Shown here: positions 11,840-22,667 of the stretch, piece after piece | Layout of the letters: every line of letters starts with the position of its first letter | Position numbering within the stretch: the first letter of the stretch is position 1 | NCBI GenBank assembly: GCA_951799425.1 | Contig: OX637399.1 | Span: 15,120,501 to 15,184,500, forward strand | Origin: Ilex aquifolium | Lineage: Eukaryota; Streptophyta; Magnoliopsida; Aquifoliales; Aquifoliaceae | Length of the DNA stretch: 64,000 nucleotides | Direction of reading: 5' to 3' | Program-made: the position numbers and the translations under genes | The notes under the pieces: model-generated | Told to the model about the DNA's origin: nothing | What the model saw: the letters and a program-made list of their open reading frames with translations, nothing else | The model's database searches: none

Positions 11840-13675
11840 CTCCCCTCCTCTTCACTACAAGACCTACCTTATACATTCTACCACTCTCTTTATGACCTCT
11901 ACTCCACCCAAAACATGTACTACGCCTATAAACCACAATTTGAACCATCATGCCCAATTCATTACCAAAATTACAATGTGATTTAAAATTTTGATGCATT
12001 TAACGTATAAGGAATGGATTTCTATCTTTAACTATCAAAATGAACGCCCAAAATGCAAGTCACATAATTAATAACACGGGCATTCCTAATTCATTTCAAA
12101 TATCAAAAACTTGAGCAATATTCCCCCATTCTGCAAGCATGGAGCTATTTAACACATTTCTCAGATGATTGAACTAAGCACACATGAGCAAGACCATAGT
12201 CTAAAATACTAGTCTAAAGTATGCACCTACACATTTATTTCCGAACTCGTGTGTGTGTGAATTAGACAAATAATTCGAGCATTTACACAACAGAATTCAC
12301 ATTCGAATGGCCAGCCAAATTCAGTTTCAATGCAAAACTCACCAAAAGTCACTCTCACAATGAAATACACTCTAGTTATCCTGGCATGCACTCCATGTGT
12401 ACATGTGAGATGGAATCTTGCGCTCAAAACAAAGTATGCTCACATGTAATCTAAAAATGAAGTTCATGTTATGGAAATGAAGCGACTTTGGCATAATCTC
12501 ATGAAAAAGAATACTAGGGCATTGGGCGGTAAGACTAACTCATCATTTTCTTTGAAGTTATGCATGTCCCATGTTTCACTAGATCACTTAGGACTTTGAA
12601 GGTTATAATGGGGCCTTGGGGTGATATTGAGGCAAAAGAAACGAAGGACATAGGATACAAAGATGGTTGTTCTGAGTGAAAGACTTTTTATTTCAAAACA
12701 CCTCCCTTTTCATGGGATTTTCGTTCCATTCTTACACCTTCACCACACTCTTTGTTTCTTTTCTTTATTTTCCTTAACATTTTCTTTTTCTTTTGATCAT
12801 TCTTTCTTCTTCTCACCCCTTTTCTTCCTTTTCTTGAATTTTTCATTATTTTTCTAATGAACTCCTTGAGTTTCATTTCCATTCATCCCTTGCTCGAATT
12901 TCCACACCAGACTTCCTTTACTTTTGCAATCACTCATTTTCAGCTTTAGGAACAACCAATGTAAGGTAGATATTTCTCTTTTTCATCGACTTGGTCAAAT
13001 GTGTGGCATAGAAACGAATTTCAATTAGGCTCAATCACGGCACTAGGGATAATATTTTCACAAGAAAAAGGCAAAGGCTCGAAATATTCAAAAATGGCCT
13101 AAGATCACTTCCAGATACGCATAGGAGGGCATTGTATATACAAGACATCATCAGTCTACTATCCAAATGCACCTAGTCAAGACAAACATAATGAGATTAT
13201 TGAACAAATTTGACATTGAAAAATTGTTCTTTGAGTAATTGTAAGTTCCCTCCAAGAAGGATTCGCACTAAAGCTCTCACAGGTCCTTACTTATCTCCAC
13301 TGTTTATGTCAAGCCTAAAATATGAATCCAATCTGTAAATTGCTAAAATTACACATTCAAGAAGCACATACGGTTGAGTTCAAAAGCAAATACATATGTG
13401 ATACTCACGCATAGGATTAACTTCTATAATGTGTTCATGTGCTCAAAGTTCAAAACAAAGATCAACCTATCAATCAACCCAGACACTCTTAATAAGGGAA
13501 TATCGATCAACATTCAGATATTTTTCACAAAAATTTTCAAATTTTCCACATAATTTGCACTAAATGTAAACAAAAATTTACACAATATGTCAAAAAGTGA
13601 ATTTTCACCCCAAAATTTGGTATTATCCACAACAATTTCCCACAAATATTAGTGTAACATGCAAATGGTGCACCT
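11840..13675 (-). other. Non-coding spacer between integrase and the extra ORF (element B)
   Basis: No coding sequence. It is the minus-strand counterpart of F 35204-37057. A pyrimidine-rich tract on the plus strand at 12690-12870 (purine-rich on the element's strand) gives low-complexity frames that are not genes. Confidence 0.7.
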
Positions 13676-13688
13676 CACCCCCCAACTT
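13676..13688 (-). promoter_or_regulatory. Internal polypurine-tract copy (element B)
   Basis: The complement is aagttggggggtg, identical to B's 3' PPT (8029-8041). It is preceded by 'cattgaggacaatgc', as in F. Confidence 0.7.
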
Positions 13689-13913
13689 GATTTGTGCATT
13701 GTCCTCAATGCAACAAACATATATGCTATGCAATGAATGACAGTAAAAATATGATTAGGGTTAGAGAACACCTCGCACTTGAGCTTTGGCAAAAGCACCA
13801 ACATCTAAAACTAAGAAAAACAATGCTATACGACCAAGTAAAATAAGTAACATGAAAATGAAAATAACATAAGTAAATAAAAAGACTGTACACTAGAAAA
13901 CATACAAAACTGG

Positions 13914-14862
13914 TTACTCCTCCACGAATTCCTCCTCCACTCCTTGTCCTTCAAAACCCTCAAAAAATGGCTTAACTCTTTGGCCATTGACCTTGAATGT
14001 CTGGCCATTCTCGGGGTTTGTGACTTCCATAGCTCCATTGGGGTAGGCCACCTTGACAAGATAGGGACCATCCCAACGGGATCGGAGTTTGCCTTGGAAA
14101 ATCGAGAGATGAGAGTTATACAAGAGCACTTTTTGGCCGGGCTCGAATGACTTCCGTATAATGGATTTGTCATGAAAGATCTTAGCCCGCTCTTTTGAAA
14201 TTTTAGAGCTCTCATACGCGTCTCTTCGAATCTCTTCCAATTCATTCAATTGTAGCTTCCAATGTTCTCCGGCCATTCTCAAATTGAAATTCAAAGTCTT
14301 TATGGCCCAATAGGCCTTGTGTTCTATCTCTACTGGAAAATGTCAAGTCTTTCAAAAGACGAGCCCATAGGGAGACATGTCTAAAATAGTCTTGTAGGCA
14401 GTGCGGTAAGCCCAAAGAGCATCAATCAGTTTATCTGACCAATCTTTCCTATTTGGGTTCACCGTCTTCTCTAAAATATTCTTAATCTCCCTATTGGCCA
14501 ACTAGGCTTGGCCATTGGTTTGTGGGTGGTATGCGGTGGATACCTTATGTGTGACACCATATTTGTGCATCAAAGATGCAAATGGCCTATTACAGAAATG
14601 TGATCCACCATCACTTATCATTGCACGAGGCATCCCAAACCTCGAAAAAATGTTCTCCTTGAGGAACTTGACCACGACCCGGTGGTCATTAGTCTTGGTT
14701 GGGATAGCCTCCACCCACTTGGACACGTAGTCCATTGCCAGTAGAATGTATAGATAGCCAAACGGCATAGGGAAAGGACCCATGAAGTCGATGCCCCAAC
14801 AATGGAATATTTCTATAACAAGTACAGAATAGAGGGGCATCACGTTCCATTGGGTCACACTA
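13914..14862 (-). pseudogene. Integrase core and C-terminal part of element B
   Basis: This frame encodes the integrase core: WGIDFMGPF supplies the first catalytic Asp and [11 protein letters not shown] the second. The frame then reaches YHPQTNGQA and a TAG at the position of the catalytic Glu. Downstream in the same reading are LANREIK, a KDWSDKL/DALW region and the C-terminal [25 protein letters not shown] / GPYLVKV segment, ending at ...VEEEFVEE. The zinc-binding N-terminal part (HHCC) is missing: about 150 bp were lost where chromovirus E ends. Integrase joins element cDNA to host DNA. This copy cannot be active. Confidence 0.85.
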
Positions 14863-15630
14863 CCCAAGGTGAAGTGCTTAAGTGGATAAACTCAATAGCC
14901 AATAGTTGGTCCAACTGCTTCCTTAGCTCCTTCAACTCCAAAGGTGCCATCCGATAGGAAGCAATGGATATGGGTTCGGTTCCCGGATAGAGATCAATCG
15001 TAAACTCAATCTCTCTTTGTGGGGGTAACTGGGGTAGTTCATATGGGAAGACATCTGGAAAATCCGACACTATCAATACCATGTCCGGTTGGACTCTATC
15101 CCGATCATCTCCCATCAAGCTAGCTAAAAAACTCAAATGGCTCCTCGCCTTAGCTTTCAAGAATCTACTACCCGTAGTAGGAAATGGATGGTAAGAATTT
15201 CGACCATTCATGAAACTGAAAACTACTCCTCCCGGTAATTGAAATGAAATCCGTTTACGAAAACAATCCATTACCGCACGGAAAGTGGACAACAAGTTCA
15301 TCCCAAATATTATGTCATACCCCTTCATTTCTAATGCAACCAAATCTACAATTAACTCTTGATCCCCAATTCGAAGCACACAACCTCTACACACCCTTCT
15401 AGTATCCAACCGTTCTCCCGTGGGCATGTCAATACTCAAAGCATGTTCTAGCTTCTCAAAGTCCAATCCCAAATTAAGAGCATATGTAGTGCGTATGAAT
15501 GAATGAGTAGCACCGGGGTCAAATAAAATTCGGGCCCAAGAATTGTAGAGAAGAACAATACCTTCCACAACGGCATTGGAAACATCTTCCTCCGGTTGGG
15601 TCAAAGAAAAAACTCTTCCTTGATTGGTAC
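14863..15630 (-). pseudogene. Chromovirus E protease and start of RT
   Basis: The frame (15604 down) begins near TQPEEDVSNAVVEGI. It has the protease site FDPGATHSFI, then the conserved KGYDIIFGMNLLS and VVSDFPDVFP-like linker (here IVSDFPDVFPYELPQLPP), REIEFTIDLYPGTEPISIASYRMAP and the RT-proximal LKELRKQLDQLL. It stops at STSPW where the deletion joins it to B's integrase sequence; the few codons after that are foreign. The protease would cleave the polyprotein. No catalytic RT motif remains. Confidence 0.85.
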
Positions 15631-15724
15631 CGCCGGGGGCTATAGCTCCTAACGGTCTCTGATGTAGTGGCTTCGGTAGTGGTGGCTTATGTGCATTAAC
15701 CTATCCAGCCATCGGGGTATTCTT

Positions 15725-16681
15725 TTAGGGTGGGAAGATCGGACAATGATTCTGAATATGACCCAAACCTCCACATGCAAAGCAGGCTGGTGGGTCTACT
15801 CCTACCCTCTCTGGTACGCCTCCAACTCCTTGAGTTGTCTGAAGTCTCTGTCCAATCGCCTGGTCTGGGCGACGGTATGGTGCCGCTCTCTGCACTCCAC
15901 TACTGCTAGCACCGGTCCTGATCGGACCTCCCCTCGTGAAGTTCTGTCGCCTCTGGTTGTCCTCTATATCTCTCTCCACTAGTGCAGCTCTATCAACTAG
16001 ATCCCCATAGTCTTGGATCTTGTGGGCCACAAGCTTCTCCCTGATGGTAGGTCTCAAGACCTGCTCAAAGCGTTTGGCCCTCCTGGCCTCAGTAGATATG
16101 AACTCCGTGGCATAGCGGGATAACTCGTCAAACTTCCTCTCATACTCGGTTACCGTCATGCTACCCTATCGTATAGCTAGGAAATCTGCACTCATCTTAT
16201 CCATGACTGATTCAGTAAAATATTTGTCTTGGAAGATCTGATCAAACTCCTCCTAAGTAATCGCGTCAGTGTTCCTCCTTCTCTTCACCAAGTCCCACCA
16301 ATGGTCCGTCTCCCCCTCTAACAGATATGTAGCTAAGCTGACCCGAAGATCCTCGGCAACTCCCATGCCATCACACATTTTCTTCACCCTGCGAATCCAC
16401 TTATCCGCATCCAAAGGGTGAGGACTTCCTTGGAAAGTAGGTGGGCGTTGCCTCAGAAATTCTCGAAGAACTATCATCCTTCGGTTTTCGTCGCCGTTGC
16501 CCGGTTCCTGAGCTAAGGGATGAACCCCACCGTTGTGGTTGTTGTTCCCATTTTGGTGTTGTACCAAAGTGGTTAGCTCCCTTAAGCATTGATAAATCCC
16601 ATTCATGGCATCGGGAGGTGGTGGTGGTGGTGGGTTTGCTTGACCTCCACGACCATGCCCACGTCCACATTCACCGTCCAT
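15725..16681 (-). pseudogene. Chromovirus E gag
   Basis: The start is probably the ATG at 16681 (MDGECGRGHGRGGQ). The N-terminal part has a Pro-rich run, an FQGSPHPLDADKWIRRVKKMCDGM-type motif and GETDHWWDLVKRR, the retrotransposon gag core. It is broken by stops between 16253 and 16159. It continues as MTVTEYERKFDELSRYATEF, then ACFACGGLGHIQNHC (CX2CX4HX4C zinc knuckle) near 15740-15785. Gag forms the virus-like particle and binds RNA. At least two stops make it inactive. Confidence 0.85.
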
Positions 16682-16849
16682 CCTGCACATCAATTTACAA
16701 CTTAGTTTCCTTGATGTTCAAGACATCCTAACTATCACTTTAATCTAAAGCATAAGGCTTGTATAAAATTTAAATCGACAATTTATTCAACCTAGTCCTA
16801 CTTCTCTAGTGGTAATCCATAACCTACAGCTCCCATGTAAGACCTAATT

Positions 16850-16866
16850 CCTAGGCCCTGATACCA
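16850..16866 (-). promoter_or_regulatory. Primer binding site, initiator-Met type (element E)
   Basis: The complement TGGTATCAGGGCCTAGG lies five bases from the LTR end. It resembles the tRNA-iMet primer site (TGGTATCAGAGC) of chromoviruses. Confidence 0.8.
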
Positions 16867-16871
16867 AAACT

Positions 16872-19005
16872 TGTAACGCCCCAAAATCCCCCTTGGACGG
16901 CATTACTATTTAAAACCATTCACATCATGAAAGCAACTAATAAGATCCATAATTAAAGAAAATTTCATTCACCATCCATAATATCTACAATATCATCCCA
17001 AAAGAATAAGCCAAATCATGGCCTTTACATCCAAAAGAATATGCCAAACTATGGCAATTACCCTCAAAAGAATATGCCAAACTATTATCTCGCAGCGGAA
17101 TAAGGAAAATATTAACATGAACAGTATTCTCAAAAGAAATCCCCTAGTCTAGAACATAAAAAGAACAATTCTAGACATTCCCCTCCGGATCTACATGCCC
17201 ATCAACTTGAGCTTCCCAAAGCACTTGCTCGTCAACTCCGAGCTCTTCCTCTAAACCAAAATCTGAAAAGAATATTATTGGTAGGGGGTGAGCACTAAGC
17301 TCTGTAGGAAAATCCTCCCAAACTCGAACAAGGTTTAGAAAACATATAAAACAAGTCGGTCTCATTTTAAAAATATCATATATAACTTTTGAAAGAAAAC
17401 AGTGACAATTCATCCGATCTCAAGTGTAAGCAATAACAATAATTTAAATGAAGAAATAAAACAAATACCCAACAATAAACCAATTCCAACCATAAACCAT
17501 TTGCAACAATTGTATCTTTCCAACAATAAACAATAACCCACCATTTGTACTATATCCCACAATGTATCTCAGGTATGATGTATGACATCGCATGAATAAA
17601 CACATTGAGAATATCCTGGCCCACACACAAAAACCCAATCCTCGCAAGGATATACAACTTTAGGAAGGGCGTATACCGACTCATCGGCAAGGACGATCCA
17701 ACCCAGGAATAGTATACTAACCCTCAGCCTCGGTACCACGTGAGCGAATAGTGGTTTGGTCCTCGCAAGGCACCAACCCCACTACGAGTGATAGGGAACC
17801 TTCAAACCCACACGGAGTAAGAAACGCATCTAACCCACTCTACGATACTCGGTCAACGGCCACCCATGGTCATCCAAACATCCACAAGAGATACAATACA
17901 AACATATTTCCTCAAATCACAAGCAAATCCAAAAATTCCCAAATTTCACATGTATTATTCCAACAGACAATTTAAGAAAATATGCAAGAGATCATCAAAA
18001 ATACCATTTTATTGTTCAATACAAAGCACTAGAGTTTTGAAATCAAGAACAAAGGAAAAATCAAGAGAAAAATCCATTTCTCTTGAAAACTAGGGTTTTT
18101 GAGACAAGAAAAAGAGATTTCATGGCTATCCAACCATAGCTTTGTTCAAAACATGGTAATATTTGCAAGAGCATCAAGAAATAATGATTTCATATCATAT
18201 ATATATATAGGATTGAGAGTCAAAATATACATATATATACATCCTAGCCTCAATGGACAAGAGTGAGAAGAAACCCCTACCTTCTTCTTCCTTAGTGTTC
18301 TTGAAAAACTTGAAGTTTTGATCCTTTTCAATGTGTAAATCCTCCCTTGATCTTGTGTTTTCACCTTATTTCTTCCTCTCTAAGTCTTCCTAGGGTTAGA
18401 AATGTTGAAATGCTGCAAAGAGAGGCATCCTTATGTATTTATAGGGTGAGAAATGGTCTCTTGTGCGCGATTTATGAAACCCAGATTCGTAACTCACGTT
18501 CGAACGTCATTGGCGTTTGAAGGTTCATTGCTCCCAGTACTTTTATTTTTCCATCAGACAAGAGTACTGGAACGAGCTGTCGTTCGAACGTTTATTCACG
18601 TTCGAACTTCGATTCACGTTCGAACGGAATTCCTATTTTTTCTGAAACTCCCAGTGAAGTTTTGGCCTATTTATAGATTGATTTGGAAAATTTTCGTGAA
18701 ATACACTTTTGTAGCCCTGGAAATCTAATATCTACTGTAAAAATTTCAGATCAAACGGACATTAGGATAAAAATTTATGATCCAAATACTAGGAAGTGTC
18801 CAAAATCCTTTCTACCCAAATTTTCTCTTAAGTATGCTTTCACTCCGGAATGCTTCCTAGCTTCCAATACATACCCTATTACCTCGCCTAAAATTTTTAT
18901 TTCTACTCTTACAATCTACATAGTTCATGCATACATCATCACATATATTAGCATTTCAAAACATAATTATATTACTATATAAAGATACGAATGTGGGGGT
19001 TTACA
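16872..19005 (-). repeat. 5' LTR of element E
   Basis: On the element's strand it runs TGTAAACCCCCAC to GGGGCGTTACA, 2134 bp. A group of GTTCGAAC palindromes lies at 18497-18627. A TA microsatellite sits at 18196-18207. No genes are seen; the short frames here are chance. Confidence 0.85.
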
Positions 19006-20953
19006 CATCTCGCTGTTCATTCTCCGGTACGCATCTCCGCATGACTTGGTCAGGGTAGTACTTGAAACGGTTTGGGTTGTCGAAGTAAAAGTACTTCACA
19101 TCCGCCATAAATCTCCTTCGATCCTTTGGGCTCCACTGCGGTGGTATTTGTCATGTTGCAAGATAATTACATATGTCAGCATACCAAGGACACACATAAT
19201 GAATTGAAAGCAATTGCTCATCAAGAAAATAATCTGGGATAGGAATGTGCTCATTGGTCTCTTGCACCACCAGTCGAGATAAATGGTCTGCCACCACATT
19301 CTCCACTCCTTTCTTGTCTTTGATTGTAAGATTGAATTCTTGGAGTAGGAGGATCCACCTAATAAGTCTCGGTTTGGCATCCTACTTAGACAACAAATAC
19401 TTCAAAGCAGAATGGTCAGTATAAACAACTATTGGTGAACCAATGATGTAAGACCGGAATTTATCTAATGCAAATACTACTGCTAGCAACTCCTTTTCCG
19501 TGGTGGTATAATTCATTTGAGCTTCATTAAGAGTTTTGCTAGCGTAGTATATTACATAAGGTCTATTTTCCTCCTTTTGACCCAGCACTACGCCGACCGC
19601 GTAATCACTCACGTCGCACATAAGCTCAAAAGGTAAGTCGCACTTGGGTGGTCGCATAATCGGAGGTGTGACAAGCATGCTTTTGAGTTTTGTGAAAGAT
19701 GCCTCAAAACTATCCGACCACTCAAATGGGACATCTTTAGACAATAAATTGGTCAAAGGTCGAGCCAATGCACTAAAATTTTTAATGAAACGACGGTAAA
19801 ACCCCGCATGGCCCAGAAACGACCTGATATCCTTAACGACTCTCGGTGTAGGAAGGTTAGAGATGGCCTCCACTTTTGACTTGTCAACTTCAATACCCTT
19901 TTTCCGACACTATATGCCCAAGAACAATTCCTTGTGTCACCATGAAGTGACACTTCTCCCAATTCAAAACTAAACTATTCTCTTCACATCTCTCCAAAAC
20001 TTTCTCCAAATTTTTCAAGCACCCACTGAAAGAATCTCCAAAGACCGAGAAGTTATCCATGAACACCTCAACAATCTTTTCTACCATATCACTGAAGATC
20101 CCCATCATGCAACGTTGAAAGGTTCCAGGGGCATTACATAGCCCAAAAGGCATGTATCGGTAAGCAAAGGTACCGTAGGGACAAGTGAAGGTGGTCTTCT
20201 CTTGGTCTTCCATTGTAATTTCGATTTGATTGTAGCCGGAGTATCCATCTAAGAAGCAATAGAATAGATGCCCCGCTAATCATTCCAACACTTGATCGAT
20301 AAATGACATTGGGAAGTGGTCTTTCCTTGTGCACAAGTTGAGCTTGCGGTAATCAATGCACATTCTCCACCCGGTGATCACTCTTGTTGGAATAAGCTCA
20401 TTCTCTTCATTCTCCACAACAGTGACTCCCGACTTCTTGGGTACTACTTGCGTGGGGCTAACCCACTTACTATCGATAATCAAAAAATGATGCCCACGTC
20501 AAGTAGTTTTAACACTTCGTTCCTCACCACCTCCTTCATAATTGGGTTCAACCTTCTTTGTGGTTGTCGAGACGGTTTGGTGTCCTCCTCAAGATAGATC
20601 TGATGAGTGCAAATGAGGGGGCTTATCCCTTTTATGTCGGTAATTGTCCACCCAATTGCCCCTTTATGCCTTCTCAATACCTCCAAGAGCTCCTCTTCTT
20701 GCTTTGCTTCTAATGTTGAGCTAATTACCACTAGAAATGTCTCATCTTCCCCAAGATATGCATACTTCAAATGGGAAGGTAACGGCTTCAATTCCAACCT
20801 GGGCCTTTGCTCATTGGATGGAAAAATATTCTTGTCTTGGTGTGGGAGCTTCTCAAATGTAGGGATCCACTTTTCTACGCCTTTCAAACTCTCCACTTCC
20901 TCTAGATCAACATTCTCCTCTTCTTTGAACTTTAACATCCTAACAAGTTCCAA
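19006..20953 (-). pseudogene. RT, RNase H and start of integrase of element B
   Basis: Minus strand from 20953. The protease-RT linker is followed by KPSRQPQRRLNPIMKEVVRNEVLKLLDVG (near 20500) and then a frameshift. SKWVSPTQVVPKKSG and WRMCIDYRKLN follow, then a stop after FIDQVLE, then [27 protein letters not shown] and FMDNFSVFG. The last is the RT active site, normally FMDDFSVFG, so the second catalytic Asp is Asn here. Another frameshift follows HIVSEKG. RNase H spans 19873-19382 ([42 protein letters not shown]) and ends in a stop. Then come VVADHLSRL and the integrase N-terminal start up to 19006, where E's LTR interrupts. Confidence 0.85.
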
Positions 20954-21648
20954 GTGTTTTCCACCAAGGTGTCAATCCTATTTACTTCATGCACCTCCTC
21001 ATCATCTCCCGGTTGCATGCACAAGTTGAACACGTTGAGCTCCATAGTCATGTTCCCAAATGCTAGCTTCATAAGACCGTTCCTACAATTAATCACGGCA
21101 TTAGATGTGGCAAGAAAAGGTCTTCCAAGTATCACAGGGATTTGGGAACTAAGATTTGCAACCGGGTGAGTGTCAAGCACAATAAAATCAACAGGAAAAT
21201 AGAATTTATCAACTTGCACTAAGACATCCTCAACTACTCCCCTTGGTGTTCCGACACTACGGTCCGCCAATTGGAGTGTGATTGAAGTAGGCTTCAATTC
21301 TTCGAGCTGAAGTTGTTGGTACACCGACTATGGAAGGAGGTTCACACTAGCCCCTAAATCAAGGAGGGCTTGCTCCACCCGGCAATTTCCTATGGTTATG
21401 GCAACGGTGGGACAGCCGGGGTCTTTAAAGTTTGGAGGGGTGTTTTTCCTCAAAATCGAGCTCACTTGCTCGGTGAGAAATGACTTCTTGTGCACATTTA
21501 GTCTCCACTTCACGGTGCACAAATCCTTCAAGATCTTAGCATAAGATGGAATTTGCTTAATGACATCAAGGAGTGGGATGTTGATCTTTACCTGCTTAAA
21601 CATTTCAAGTATATCAGCATAATTAGCCACCTTGATAGGTGGCTTCAA
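20932..21648 (-). pseudogene. Aspartic protease region of element B
   Basis: Reads KVANYADILEMFKQVKINIPLLD and then the protease site ALLDLGASVNLLP, followed by a TAG at the next Tyr codon. Reading on gives QLEELKPTSITLQLADRSVGTP, IPVILGRPFLATSNAVIN and MTMELNVFNL. DLGAS is the catalytic Asp motif of Athila-type proteases. It would cut the Gag-Pol polyprotein; the stop inactivates it. Confidence 0.85.
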
Positions 21649-21699
21649 AGGATTAGGAAAAGAGCAGGCATGGGGGAAATAATCACACTATCATCAATC

Positions 21700-22510
21700 A
21701 ATTTTCCTTTCTCAACCACCTCACTTTTTTCCTCTCACTCACCTCACCCTCGTTGGTGTCACCTGAGGTGTCTTTTTCTTTTGGCAATGTGGCTTGGGTG
21801 AGGCCTTCGGCACAATGGTTTTATCAATTTTCTTGCCACTACGAAGGGTGGCAACTGCTTTGAGTTGGTCACAACTCGTATTAGAGGGTTCAGATGACTC
21901 AACAACATGTTGACCTCTCGGGTTCTCTTGGGGTTGAACGGGGAATTTCCCCTTTTCTTGTTATGATGCCCCCATGGAGTTTGTCAACTTCGTGAGTTGG
22001 GTCCTAATGTCATTAAGACCATGATTTGGCTTTATCTCTGGGGGAGAAGGGAAACAGTTTTAAGCGAGCAATGTCCTCCATATTATAGTTAGCATTGAAG
22101 GTTGCAACTATATCCTCGAATTCCTTTATGTGCAAATAAGGGTTTTCCTTTTCAATTCCGTGGAATGTAGGAAGTAGGTGCAACATCCCTGGCTTAACTT
22201 GGAAGAGCTGAGCTTGGACCAGTAAGAGGATTCATGAGGGTGTGGTGCTACGAGTTGGTTGAAGAAATTCCCTCATTGACCTCGCCAGATGATCAATTTG
22301 GATATTGTTCCCTTCATTTCTAGGAGGGGGAAATTGCATTCGTGGATTGGGAATTCTAGGTTCTGGCACTCCCCCACCCCTTTGCATGTTTGGGTTGGCA
22401 CCTACATTCTCAAAGTTATCACCCGCATCCTCGGGTGGGTCTTGGTCAATGTTCATGTTGGGGCCCAAGGGTTGTCTAACTAGTCGGTTTTGTTCGTCCC
22501 GACCCCACAT
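21700..22510 (-). pseudogene. Gag of element B with a ~1-kb internal deletion
   Basis: The ATG at 22510 starts MWGRDEQNRLVRQPLGPN, near-identical to the start of F's gag. The frame breaks at 22232. The gag core around 22040-22200 (FHGIEKENPYL, NMEDIARLK) can be read in another frame. At about 22025 the sequence jumps from 'gataaagccaaatcatgg' to the region just before protease. This removes what in F is about 1 kb, including the zinc knuckle. Gag would form the particle; this copy cannot. Confidence 0.8.
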
Positions 22511-22647
22511 ATAACAAAACTATCTACAAATAAAAATGTAAACAACAAAAGTACATACAAGGATCAATGTACCTCAGCCCATGATGAACATCACAGGACT
22601 TACCTCCGTTGTCCGGAAATCACCTTCTTAATTCAACGCTTGCCTTC

Positions 22648-22663
22648 CCCGGCAACGGCGCCA
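22648..22663 (-). promoter_or_regulatory. Primer binding site, tRNA-Asp type (element B)
   Basis: The complement is tggcgccgttgccggg, a perfect match to the 3' end expected of plant tRNA-Asp. It lies four bases from the LTR end (22668). Confidence 0.85.
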
Positions 22664-22667
22664 AAAA

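Larger units (their letters stand above)
14863..19005 (-). mobile_element. Element E: 3'-truncated chromovirus (Tekay/Del-like) inside B's integrase
   Basis: On the minus strand: one LTR (16872-19005), an iMet-type PBS, gag with a CCHC knuckle, protease, and the first part of RT, cut off at 14863. RT proper, RNase H, integrase, chromodomain and 3' LTR are absent. The deletion also took ~150 bp of B's integrase, so no target duplication remains. Lineage is inferred from the gag/protease style (RRMIVLREFLRQRPPTFQG, DPGATHSFI, DIIFGMNLL). Confidence 0.85.

Noticed and set aside
12688..12882. Lys-rich minus-strand and Phe-rich plus-strand frames
   Set aside because: Same low-complexity purine/pyrimidine tract in element B's spacer.
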